From positions 1-64,000 of the forward strand of contig JAJYOU010000012.1 of NCBI GenBank assembly GCA_021795965.1: DNA of 64,000 nucleotides, given 5' to 3'. This DNA is from Chloroflexota bacterium. GTDB lineage: Bacteria; Chloroflexota; Anaerolineae; Anaerolineales; Villigracilaceae. Made by a program: the position numbers and the translations under genes. The notes under the pieces were generated by a model that made no database searches, was not told the origin of the DNA, and saw only the letters and a program-made list of their open reading frames with translations. This document shows positions 8,068 to 15,952 of this stretch, piece after piece (positions within the stretch are counted from its first letter, which is position 1; each line of letters starts with the position of its first letter).

Positions 8068-9494
8068 ACAATCTCAGCTTGTTGTTCGACCATTTTTTGA
8101 CATTGACCGATGACTTGTCGGGCTTCAGCCAAAATCGTCATGCGCTGTGCTTGCAGCGAGCCTTCACCGTGTAGAGCGATGGTTTCCCGATCAGCTCCGC
8201 TGATGCGCCGGATTAAATCCAACATGCGCAGACGCTGCTCCGCCGGGTAACCTTTTTTTGCACTCAAATATTTATCGATATCCCCTTGCAGTTCGGGCAC
8301 AAGGTAATCCTTATAACTCGGCGCAGTGACCAGCACACCGCCAGCCAGATCTTCAATGATCTTGATCACATTATGGTATTCATTGGCAAAGTAATACTTG
8401 GCAATGTTGGTACTGATCGGGTTGGGTACCGCGATGCCGCCATAAGTAACAAAATCCAGGCAGGCAGCCCGGGACATTGAGCGCAGCGTTTCGAGGTAAA
8501 TCACAAGCTCGGTAAGTTTTTCACGCACGTGTGGAGCATTGGATATCCCGTTGTAATCGGCGATGGCTTTGGCCACCCCCAGGAACTGCTCAGACATGGG
8601 AATGCGGTAGGCGCAGCCCGTGCGCCTGTGCATCAAGGCAAAGTTATACACCAATGTCGCAGAATGCTTCCACTCACCACACAGGAAAACCCGCTCCCAG
8701 GGGATAAAAACATCATCAAAAATGATCAGCGCATCGGTATGCACACGCACAGGCCGGCTGTTCGGGAATTCCAGCGAGGAAATATGCCCCTGGAATGGCC
8801 GGCACACCATCTTGATACCCTTTGTGTTGACCGGGATGGCAAATGCCACAGCATAATCCGCGTCTGCTTCGCTCATCGCCCGGCTCGGGATCACGAAAAT
8901 CTCATTACTGTAAGGTGCGCCAGTGATGTGTATTTTGGCGCCGCGCACAATAATGCCTTTATCGTTTTTATCCACAACCCGTACATAATAATCTGCATGG
9001 TTTTGCTCAGGATCCGACGGGCGCAGCATCCGGTCACCCTTGACATCGGTCATGGCAGTTACCACCGCCAAGTCGGTTTTCTTTAAATAGGTGCGATAAT
9101 TTTCAATGCGCTGGATATACTCCTGGTTTCCCATGCTGTTGGCGGTAATACTGATGGCATTCAGCGCATCCGAGCCAATATCGTGCGCCAGGGGAATGAA
9201 ACCATCACCCATGCGGGTGGATGCCACGATCAACTCAAACTGCTTGAGCAGATCATCACCGTTTTTTGGCAGGTAATAATAGCGATTAATTCGTTCTCCC
9301 AGCACCTCATCATCAACGGTCGCCAGGTCGCGAAATTCCGGCAGTTCGGCGAGATGATAATCAAGAGCCATGGTATCGACTGCAACTGAAAGGTCGGGAT
9401 GAGTGGTAACATCGGCGACAAGTTCGCCCTTATAGTAAACAACCCGCCCGTCTTTCAGACTGTCTTTATATTGTTGAACTGTTTTTAAACCCAT
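8064..9494 (-). CDS. HpaB/AbfD-family flavoprotein (4-hydroxyphenylacetate hydroxylase / 4-hydroxybutyryl-CoA dehydratase family)
   Basis: A 476-residue protein with the acyl-CoA-dehydrogenase-like fold of this family. It carries TAMTDVKGDRMLRPSDP, GIIVRGAKIHITGAPYSNE, the FAD-region DDVFIPWERVFLCGEW, and EDLAGGVLVTAPS, a pattern closer to 4-hydroxybutyryl-CoA dehydratase (AbfD) than to HpaB. The AbfD [4Fe-4S] ligands are three Cys and one His. The two N-terminal Cys positions here read as non-cysteine (around residues 97-105), and only His289 and Cys294 lie near the second pair, so a dehydratase cluster is unlikely. The start is taken at the ATG at 9494 because GAGGAG lies just upstream; the TTG 21 bases earlier would include that site. 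It is coupled by ATGA overlap to the next gene. Substrate unknown, probably an acyl-CoA. Confidence 0.85.
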   Translation of the reverse strand: MGLKTVQQYKDSLKDGRVVYYKGELVADVTTHPDLSVAVDTMALDYHLAELPEFRDLATVDDEVLGERINRYYYLPKNGDDLLKQFELIVASTRMGDGFIPLAHDIGSDALNAISITANSMGNQEYIQRIENYRTYLKKTDLAVVTAMTDVKGDRMLRPSDPEQNHADYYVRVVDKNDKGIIVRGAKIHITGAPYSNEIFVIPSRAMSEADADYAVAFAIPVNTKGIKMVCRPFQGHISSLEFPNSRPVRVHTDALIIFDDVFIPWERVFLCGEWKHSATLVYNFALMHRRTGCAYRIPMSEQFLGVAKAIADYNGISNAPHVREKLTELVIYLETLRSMSRAACLDFVTYGGIAVPNPISTNIAKYYFANEYHNVIKIIEDLAGGVLVTAPSYKDYLVPELQGDIDKYLSAKKGYPAEQRLRMLDLIRRISGADRETIALHGEGSLQAQRMTILAEARQVIGQCQKMVEQQAEIV

Positions 9495-9554
9495 AATGGT
9501 AATCTCCTCGAACAAATAGCCGTTTTGAATTCGGAATTATTTGCGGGTGCAGTC

Positions 9555-11192
9555 CTATGCGGCTGCATCCAGGTCGGGAATTCCGCGATGGTACCACGGG
9601 AAGATTTGCTCTTCGTAATTGGAGCCCAGCATTTTATCCACACACATCACTGCAGAAAGTGCGGCACCATCGACGCCGCCGCCCCACAGGCGCCGCCCGT
9701 ATTGATCGCCGGCAAAGTACAGACCTTCCACCCAGGGCGACTTTACATCCGGGCGATCTTCGCCAACCGGTCTCCACAATCCGTAGGCTTCCGGGGCTGG
9801 CGACCACATGATAAACTCCACATCTTCATCCCAGGTTGGGAACATGGAGCGCGCCCATTTCTCGCATAAATCGATGATCCGGTTGACCTTGTCGCGATTC
9901 CGCATTTCCTTATCTGTCAATGCAGTGGAGAAAAGGAATTCATGCTTCCCTTCCGGAGCGCGTTTGGCGGTGCGATTGCCCCAGGAGTCGAACTCACACA
10001 TCACCATGTCGACCGCGCCGATATATCCCTCTTCACGGATAATGCCCGGCATATACACAAAGCTGCGATCATCAATGCCGATATCCTGCCACAGTCGGCG
10101 TTTTGTTCCCACCCAGCCGGTCAGCAAGCCGGCACCCCAAAACTTTTGTTCCAACAGGTCCACCCATTCGGTCGGGAAGTTTTCCTTTGGCAGAACCTTG
10201 AAGATATATTTGGGTGGAATCGTGCATATAACCTTATCCGCATAAAGAGTGACGGGTTCGCTATCCAATGAACCCTGAGCTCCAGCGTTCTTTTTGACTT
10301 GCACACCCTTTACCTGTCCATTTTCAATGATCACATTCTGAACCGTTGTGTTTCGCCAAACCTCGCCTCCGTGCTCAAGCAAGACCTTCTCCATCGCTTT
10401 GGGGATGGCAATGGTGCCTGGTTCATCGGCGGTTGCAACTGAACCAGTCATCAGGTTCATGCCAATTGGCCGGGCAATCGCCATATATCCAAGAAAATCA
10501 CCGGTGGGCGTCATGGCAGGTTCAGCCTGGGCAGTCTGCGAAGCTGCCAGCACCTTGATATAGTCATAGGCTTCGGGATGCATGCCTTGCGCCATCAACC
10601 AATCCTGCAAGGGGGTCTTCATCAAGCGCGCCATGTCTTCAAAGGTGGCAGTTCCCATCGCTTTAAGTTGCTCCATCGTCTTGGCAAAGCCTTCAGGCGA
10701 CATCCATTGATAAGCACTGCGTTTATCAACCTGATATGGAACCCCTGGTCTGGCAGTTCCATCCTGACCTTCGCCCTGCCATTGGACAAATCCAAGACCC
10801 TCATTCAGCGGAAGGCGAACAAATTCACCCAGGTGTTCCAACAGGAAGTGCACCCGGCTTTTATTACCCCAAAACAAACCATGCCCGCCTGCTTCGAAAG
10901 TGCGACCGTCCAAAAGCCCTTCGGAAAAAATTGTTTCGATGTCAGGGGTGCATTTACCCAGGGTGCAGCTTGCAAAGGGTAGGGAACGCCTGAATTGCTC
11001 GGCATCCATTTCCAAACCATCCGCAAGAACCTTATCGCCCTTGCCCACAAAGGAAAGTGTACGCCCACCGATAAACGGTGCGCGCTCAAGTACCAATACT
11101 TTTTTTCCAAAATTTTTGGCTAACAGGGCTGCTGACGCCATCCCTGCCACTCCGGCACCGATAACGATCACGTCATATTGATTATTTTTCAT
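9555..11192 (-). CDS. FAD-dependent oxidoreductase, phytoene desaturase / amine oxidase superfamily
   Basis: A 545-residue flavoprotein with an N-terminal dinucleotide-binding fold, VIVIGAGVAGMASAALLAK, an acidic residue ending the second strand (VLVLER) and GGRTLSF. The C-terminal FAD motif is GLYFAGDQYGRRLWGGGVDGA. This is the CrtI/FAD-amine-oxidase architecture used for desaturation or isomerisation of lipophilic substrates. The start is set at 11192 because GGGAG lies between it and the earlier ATG at 11207. It sits between an SDR and the HpaB/AbfD-like gene in the operon. A dehydrogenation of a cyclic or isoprenoid-like substrate would fit but is inference. Confidence 0.85.
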   Translation of the reverse strand: MKNNQYDVIVIGAGVAGMASAALLAKNFGKKVLVLERAPFIGGRTLSFVGKGDKVLADGLEMDAEQFRRSLPFASCTLGKCTPDIETIFSEGLLDGRTFEAGGHGLFWGNKSRVHFLLEHLGEFVRLPLNEGLGFVQWQGEGQDGTARPGVPYQVDKRSAYQWMSPEGFAKTMEQLKAMGTATFEDMARLMKTPLQDWLMAQGMHPEAYDYIKVLAASQTAQAEPAMTPTGDFLGYMAIARPIGMNLMTGSVATADEPGTIAIPKAMEKVLLEHGGEVWRNTTVQNVIIENGQVKGVQVKKNAGAQGSLDSEPVTLYADKVICTIPPKYIFKVLPKENFPTEWVDLLEQKFWGAGLLTGWVGTKRRLWQDIGIDDRSFVYMPGIIREEGYIGAVDMVMCEFDSWGNRTAKRAPEGKHEFLFSTALTDKEMRNRDKVNRIIDLCEKWARSMFPTWDEDVEFIMWSPAPEAYGLWRPVGEDRPDVKSPWVEGLYFAGDQYGRRLWGGGVDGAALSAVMCVDKMLGSNYEEQIFPWYHRGIPDLDAAA

Positions 11193-11240
11193 GCCAGCTT
11201 CTCCCATTCAAAGTTAAGAGTTGTACCAGACTGCACAGAA

Positions 11241-12005
11241 TTAGATCGAACCGCCGCCATCCATGACGATGATCTGACCGGTAATGTAAGCCGAAGCACC
11301 TGAAACCATGGTGAGTGCCATTTGGGCAACTTCCTCCGGCTGTGCCATTCGTTTGATCGGCATGTGTTGCATTTCCTGCTGCATGAGAGGTTCGTTACTC
11401 CATAGAGGCTGGCTGAAGCGAGTCTGTACCACGCCGGGAGCCAGGGCGTTTACACGGATGTTGTACTCTCCCAGCTCGAGCGCCAGCGCGCGGGTTAGCA
11501 TATTGATGGCTGCCTTGCTGATACAGTACACGCCCAAACCCTTATCCGGGGTGACTCCACCGATGGAGGATATATTCAAAATGTTGCCTCCGCCCTGTTC
11601 AATCATCATGCGCGCTGCCATTTGCGAGAGCAGGAAATACCCTTTCAGATTGGTGTTCATGATTGTATCGAAAGCCTTCTCATCAGTATCCACCAAGGCT
11701 GCCATGATCGGATTGGTTGCGGCATTGTTGACCAGGATATCGATTCGACCAAACTCGGCTTTGACTTTTTCAATGAGTTGGCGCAAATCCTCCGGTTCGC
11801 GGTTATGCGCCGTCACTGCCAGGGCTCGGCGCCCTTTCGCCCGGATCTCTATTGCCACTTCATCCAAAGCAGCCTGCTTCCGGCTGCTGATGGCAATATC
11901 CGCCCCGGCATCGGCAAACGTCAAGGCAATCGCCTTACCAATACCTCGGCTGCCGCCTGTGATCAGTGCAACTTTCCCTTCCAGCGATAAATAAGATGTA
12001 TCCAT
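11241..12005 (-). CDS. Short-chain dehydrogenase/reductase (SDR)
   Basis: A 254-residue classical SDR of the FabG-like type, interconverting an alcohol and a ketone with NAD(P). It shows the cofactor motif TGGSRGIGKA, NNAATNP, the catalytic Ser in ISSIGG and the YCISK motif (Tyr-x3-Lys), ending in the typical ITGQIIVMDGGGSI. A basic residue after the second strand (SSRK) suggests NADP preference. Length is standard. It lies directly downstream of the TetR gene in the operon. Confidence 0.93.
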   Translation of the reverse strand: MDTSYLSLEGKVALITGGSRGIGKAIALTFADAGADIAISSRKQAALDEVAIEIRAKGRRALAVTAHNREPEDLRQLIEKVKAEFGRIDILVNNAATNPIMAALVDTDEKAFDTIMNTNLKGYFLLSQMAARMMIEQGGGNILNISSIGGVTPDKGLGVYCISKAAINMLTRALALELGEYNIRVNALAPGVVQTRFSQPLWSNEPLMQQEMQHMPIKRMAQPEEVAQMALTMVSGASAYITGQIIVMDGGGSI

Positions 12006-12067
12006 GTTGATCCTTTTGCGTTCGTAAAATAATGATCTACACCGGCTGCCAAATTCACCGGAATAAT

Positions 12068-12676
12068 TCAGGCTTTCACCGCGTTAAGAATGAAGGAAAT
12101 CCAACCAGATGGGTCCTTTTGCACGCGTTGATCCATGCTTTCGATTGTAAACTTTCGCAGCAATACTAAAATGCAGTCCACCGTTTCAGGCAGTTCGAGC
12201 ACACGAAAAGCCCCGTATTCCATACCTTCAGTCAGCAACCGGGTAATCATTTCTTTCATGCCTGCTTCCACCTGGTTGATCGTATCATCGAGAAAAGGGG
12301 TAAACAGGTCCATATCATCCATTAAAACCTGACCCAGGAATGGGTTTTCAATGAAATAATCTCGCCATTGAGTACAAAATATCTGGAGTTTTTCGTTAGA
12401 GTTCCTGTGGATTTTGATCTCACTCATGCAGTGATGGCGAAACGAGAGTGCATCGTTCATTACCAGTTCCGCCAGGATTTGTTCCTTGGAGCTAAAAACC
12501 TGGTACATCGTGCGTTTGGAAATACCTGCCTGGTCGGCAATTTCGTCAACCGTGGTTTTCTTATAACCGTAGTGGCTGAAGAGCTGCTTTGCAACGAGAA
12601 AAACCTTCTCGCGCTTTGCCTGATCCAGTTCCAAGAGTTCTTCACCCATCGATTGATTAATATTCTGCAATGTCAT
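12068..12676 (-). CDS. TetR/AcrR family transcriptional regulator
   Basis: A 202-residue repressor-type regulator. The N-terminal HTH (about 20-70) contains the diagnostic run from LFSHYGYKKTTVDEIA through AGISKRTMYQVFSSKEQIL. The C-terminal helical ligand domain is divergent, as expected. It is embedded in the acyl-CoA operon rather than divergently transcribed, so autoregulation of the whole operon is likely. The palindrome overlapping the promoter at 20455-20482 is a natural candidate operator. An acyl-CoA or acid intermediate would be the expected ligand, by analogy with FadR-type TetR proteins. Confidence 0.92.
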   Translation of the reverse strand: MTLQNINQSMGEELLELDQAKREKVFLVAKQLFSHYGYKKTTVDEIADQAGISKRTMYQVFSSKEQILAELVMNDALSFRHHCMSEIKIHRNSNEKLQIFCTQWRDYFIENPFLGQVLMDDMDLFTPFLDDTINQVEAGMKEMITRLLTEGMEYGAFRVLELPETVDCILVLLRKFTIESMDQRVQKDPSGWISFILNAVKA

Positions 12677-12711
12677 CTTCCGTTAACCTTCCAATAAAAA
12701 TTAATTTAAGA

Positions 12712-13860
12712 CTAGCCTTGATCTAACCCTATTTGTTTGGCAATGATGTTTTTCTGGATCTGGCTTGTGCCGCCGCCGATGGTCAATACCAGCACATCGC
12801 GTAAATAACGCTGCAAATTGTATGCGAGGGTGCCACCTTCGCTTCCGAGTAAATCAATTCCGCGCAGGCAGATCTTCTTGGCAGTTTCTGTGGTGAAATA
12901 CTTTGACATGGAAGTTTCTTTCAAACAATCCACGTTTTGTGTCACCAGCCAGGCAGCATGGTATGCCAGGCGGCGCGCTGCTTCCAATTCTGTAGCCATT
13001 TCGGCAAGCGCGTGCTGGACCGCCTGGAAACGACCATTCGGTTGGCTGAAGCGATAATGCTGTTTGTAAAAGGCAATGGCTTCATCAAGACCCGCCTGCC
13101 CAATCCCCAACGCGCAGGCAGATAATGCCAGGCGCTCGCTATTCAGCAAGGTTACCATTTGGTTCCAGCCCTGGTTCAAACTGCTCTCGCCGCCTAAAAC
13201 ATCCTCAGGTCTGACGCGAACATTTTCATAATGCACCGAGCAAGTGTTCGACCCGTGATAGCCAAGCTTTTTTAATGGGTTGGCAGAGTACCCGGGTGTG
13301 GATGTATCAACCACAAACGCTGTAATTCCTTTGTAGCGGTGGGTTGCAGTGCGGGTCATGGTCACCACGTAATCGCTTACACCTGCACCGGTAATGAACA
13401 TCTTGTTGCCGGTGATCCAATAAGCGCCATCATGAAAAACAGCTTTGATGGAGATGTTTGCAGCATCGGACCCGGCTTCCGGTTCGGTCAGGGCAAAGCT
13501 AAAACGCAGTTTCCCTTCTGCCAGGGCGGGGAGAAATTTTTCTTTTTGTGATTCGCTGCCATTGATTCCAATTATATCGTTGCCGTAGAGCATGATGTTC
13601 CCGATCACCCAGGCTAAAACCGGCAGGCGTCTTGAAAGCTCCTCGTATATGGGCATCGCATCGACCGAATGACCGCCCATGCCTCCGTATTTCTCGTCGA
13701 TATTGATGCCCCACAAGCCGGTCTGGCTGAATTTTCGCAGCAGCGCATCAGGATAGATATCCTGTTGGTCAATTTCGCGTGCCAGGTCAAAGGAAATCTC
13801 CTTTTCCACAAAAGCCCGCGTTGTCTGCCGGATATCATCTGGCATTAGCCTTGGTCTCAC
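12712..13860 (-). CDS. Acyl-CoA dehydrogenase (catalytic type)
   Basis: A 382-residue FAD enzyme that introduces a 2,3-double bond into an acyl-CoA. The flavin-binding motif FALTEPEAGSD (about 122-132) is intact. The usual C-terminal Glu of medium-chain enzymes is Gly here (IGGGTSQIQ), but Glu242 in NSERLALSA occupies the helix-G position used as catalytic base by isovaleryl-CoA dehydrogenase. The enzyme is therefore probably active, with a preference for branched or bulky substrates. Its ATG overlaps the stop of the MaoC gene by four bases. Together with the second dehydrogenase (15949-17085) it brackets the MaoC, DUF35 and thiolase-like genes. Confidence 0.92.
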   Translation of the reverse strand: MRPRLMPDDIRQTTRAFVEKEISFDLAREIDQQDIYPDALLRKFSQTGLWGINIDEKYGGMGGHSVDAMPIYEELSRRLPVLAWVIGNIMLYGNDIIGINGSESQKEKFLPALAEGKLRFSFALTEPEAGSDAANISIKAVFHDGAYWITGNKMFITGAGVSDYVVTMTRTATHRYKGITAFVVDTSTPGYSANPLKKLGYHGSNTCSVHYENVRVRPEDVLGGESSLNQGWNQMVTLLNSERLALSACALGIGQAGLDEAIAFYKQHYRFSQPNGRFQAVQHALAEMATELEAARRLAYHAAWLVTQNVDCLKETSMSKYFTTETAKKICLRGIDLLGSEGGTLAYNLQRYLRDVLVLTIGGGTSQIQKNIIAKQIGLDQG

Positions 13861-14309
13861 TGTTCAACCTTTCTGTACATCAGGAAATTCATATCGAAAT
13901 ACATCACAACGGCATCCTGCTGGTTGGTGACTTCATAGCGCATTTTGCAAAAGCCTTGTTCGGGTTTCTTGGTTGGTCTTAACTCCACCACTTCGACTTT
14001 TAACTTGATAGTGTCATTAATGAATACCGGCGCCGGGATGCGCATATTATCCACTCCCAACCAGGCAATCACCGAATCCCCAGCCTGACCGGTCATCCCC
14101 ATCAGACCAACCGCCATGCCAAAGATAAGCGGGCCATGGGCAATACGCTGTTTGAAGGGTGTTTTGGCTGCGTATTCCTGATCCATGTGCAGCGGGTAAA
14201 AATCCATTGTCAAGCCAGCCCAGCCAACCAGATGTGCCTCGGTAACCGTGATCGCCATGCTGTTGAAAACTTCGCCGACAGTAAAATCATCCCAGTATTT
14301 TTTGATCAT
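13857..14309 (-). CDS. MaoC-like (R)-specific enoyl-CoA hydratase
   Basis: A 150-residue hotdog-fold hydratase that adds water to a 2-enoyl-CoA. The catalytic Asp and His are visible in TMDFYPLHMDQEYA, a variant of the D-x-N-P-x-H hydratase motif with Tyr in place of Asn, followed by the RIAHGPLIFGM substrate-loop motif. It lies twelve bases after the DUF35 gene and overlaps the following dehydrogenase by four bases. In the actinobacterial ChsH1-ChsH2 system a MaoC pair works with a DUF35 domain and Ltp2. Here a single short MaoC and a separate DUF35 protein would have to fill these roles. Confidence 0.9.
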   Translation of the reverse strand: MIKKYWDDFTVGEVFNSMAITVTEAHLVGWAGLTMDFYPLHMDQEYAAKTPFKQRIAHGPLIFGMAVGLMGMTGQAGDSVIAWLGVDNMRIPAPVFINDTIKLKVEVVELRPTKKPEQGFCKMRYEVTNQQDAVVMYFDMNFLMYRKVEQ

Positions 14310-14320
14310 GCTCTTTTCCT

Positions 14321-14743
14321 TTAACTCCGCCCAGCCTGGTCACTGACAGGTCTGAACTTGGGTAGTGTGATTTCATCAGTCAACTTCTCAAACACAACTT
14401 CAACTGGCATCCCGCTCTGTACTAAATCCAGGTCGCAATCAACGATATTGGTCATCATTTGGACACCTTCATCCAGCCGTACCACCGCAACAACATACGG
14501 TATATCGCCTATGAAAGCCGAAGGGGCGTTGTTGCGGACCACGGTGAAGGCATAAACCTTGCCCACCCCTGCCGATTCAACCCATTCGAGCTGGTCTGAA
14601 TTGCAATCCGGGCAATAACGCCGTGGGTAGAAGATATGCTTTGAGCAGCGAGGGCAGAATTGCAGAAGCAGCTTGTGTTCACGCGCCGCGTCCCAATACG
14701 GTTTCGTCCAGGGATCAACAGGTGGAATGGGTTTTTCGGTCAT
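14321..14743 (-). CDS. DUF35 Zn-ribbon/OB-fold protein, partner of a thiolase-fold enzyme
   Basis: About 140 residues: an N-terminal helix (PVDPWTKPYWDAAREHKL), a rubredoxin-like zinc ribbon with two Cys pairs (CPRC and CPDC, about 29-32 and 43-46), then an OB-fold (VGKVYAFTVVRNNAPSAF...). The start is the ATG at 14743, nine bases after AGAGGA; an upstream TTG would include that site. DUF35 proteins bind acyl-CoA and form complexes with thiolase-fold proteins. The best studied is the ChsH2 DUF35 domain, which activates the aldolase Ltp2. The gene lies 27 bases after the thiolase-like gene, fitting such a complex. Confidence 0.9.
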   Translation of the reverse strand: MTEKPIPPVDPWTKPYWDAAREHKLLLQFCPRCSKHIFYPRRYCPDCNSDQLEWVESAGVGKVYAFTVVRNNAPSAFIGDIPYVVAVVRLDEGVQMMTNIVDCDLDLVQSGMPVEVVFEKLTDEITLPKFRPVSDQAGRS

Positions 14744-14770
14744 ATAATTTTTCCTCTGGAGCTTTTGCAA

Positions 14771-15952
14771 TCAGGGAATTTCAGTCCCCAAAATAGTGAC
14801 ATGTGCATCGACATAGGTACCGCCAGTGGCCGTCTCAATTGCGAAACGAGCGCGAGGTGCCTGCCGTTCACCGGCTTTGCCCATCAATTGACGGGCTGCC
14901 TCCACCAATATGGCAATCCCTCCGCCCGCGCCGGTATGACCCTGGGACAACATGCCACCGTTGGTGGTCATTGGCAGTCTACCTCCGGGCCAGGTTGATC
15001 CATTCAGGACGAAGGCACCAGCCTGACCGCGCTGGCAGAGACCCAATTCCTCCAGGGCAATCAATTGGAAAATTGGGTATGAATCATAGAGTTCCGCCAG
15101 GTCAATATCTGTGGGAGTCAGACCTGCCATTTGGTAAGCTTCGGCGGCTGCCTGGGCATAGCCAAACCGGGTCAGGTCCGCATCCTGGGAAAGCGCAAAA
15201 TGAGTTACGCGGGAACCTTCACCCAGCAAATAAGCAGGGCACTCGCAAAGATCCCGAGCCCGTTCGGCTGAGACGACCACAAAAGCTGCCCCGCCATCCG
15301 CCAGCATGTTCGACTCAAAGGCATGCAGCGGCCAGGATAGGATTTTCGAATTCAGAACCGACTCAATGGTTAGCGGTTTGCGGAACATGGCATTGGGGTT
15401 TAATTCAGCCCATTTACGGTTGGATACACACACTGCCGCGAGCTGTTCCGCGCTGGTGCCCGTCTCGAACATATAGCGCTGAGTGATCAAGCCCGCCACG
15501 GTGGAGTAGTGCATGCCGTAAGGGACTTCCCATTCCTTCGAAATTCCGGCTGTTGAAAAAAGATCGATGCCTTCCTGGTCGGTGATACTCGTACCGAGCT
15601 TATCAGCATGCACGAATAAAATTGCCTTCGATGTTCCGGTTGCAATCAGCCCGGCAGCCACCTTCAACATGACGGCGCTGGTCGCGCCGCCGGCGAATAT
15701 TTGCAGATTATTATTGACATGCAAACCCAGCTCTTCAACAATCCGACCGGTCACAAGATCGGTATTGAAGGCTGCGTTGCACAGCGCTGCGGTAGGGATG
15801 ACCGTATCAATTTCCTGTTTGGAAATACCAGCATCCTGAATTGCCTGTTGAGCCGCCAGGATGGCACACTCAATCGCGCTGCGCTCGGGATAGCGCCCGG
15901 TGGGCACTTCGCCAATTCCAACAATAGCAACTTTTCCTTTTAGTGTATTCAT
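14771..15952 (-). CDS. Thiolase-fold protein without catalytic cysteines (SCP-x/Ltp2-like, candidate aldolase)
   Basis: A 393-residue thiolase-superfamily protein (VAIVGIGEVPTGRYPERS, then GGMLSQGHTGAGGGIAIL near the C-terminus). At the nucleophile position, where thiolases have a Cys in CSSG or CGSG, it reads FAGGATSAV (about 86-94). The usual ELHDCF-type motif is ELYDSYP, and the second catalytic Cys region reads GGTYVDAHV. Both cysteines are therefore absent while the GHTGA His remains. Such proteins paired with DUF35 include Ltp2, which carries out retro-aldol cleavage of a steroid side chain using tyrosines. An aldolase role is inferred; a carrier or degenerate thiolase remains possible. 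Its ATG overlaps the stop of the upstream dehydrogenase by four bases. Confidence 0.85.
   Translation of the reverse strand: MNTLKGKVAIVGIGEVPTGRYPERSAIECAILAAQQAIQDAGISKQEIDTVIPTAALCNAAFNTDLVTGRIVEELGLHVNNNLQIFAGGATSAVMLKVAAGLIATGTSKAILFVHADKLGTSITDQEGIDLFSTAGISKEWEVPYGMHYSTVAGLITQRYMFETGTSAEQLAAVCVSNRKWAELNPNAMFRKPLTIESVLNSKILSWPLHAFESNMLADGGAAFVVVSAERARDLCECPAYLLGEGSRVTHFALSQDADLTRFGYAQAAAEAYQMAGLTPTDIDLAELYDSYPIFQLIALEELGLCQRGQAGAFVLNGSTWPGGRLPMTTNGGMLSQGHTGAGGGIAILVEAARQLMGKAGERQAPRARFAIETATGGTYVDAHVTILGTEIP

Noticed and set aside
14803-15486. 227-codon forward frame opposite the thiolase-like gene
   Set aside because: Pro/Arg-rich shadow frame typical of the antisense of a GC-rich gene.
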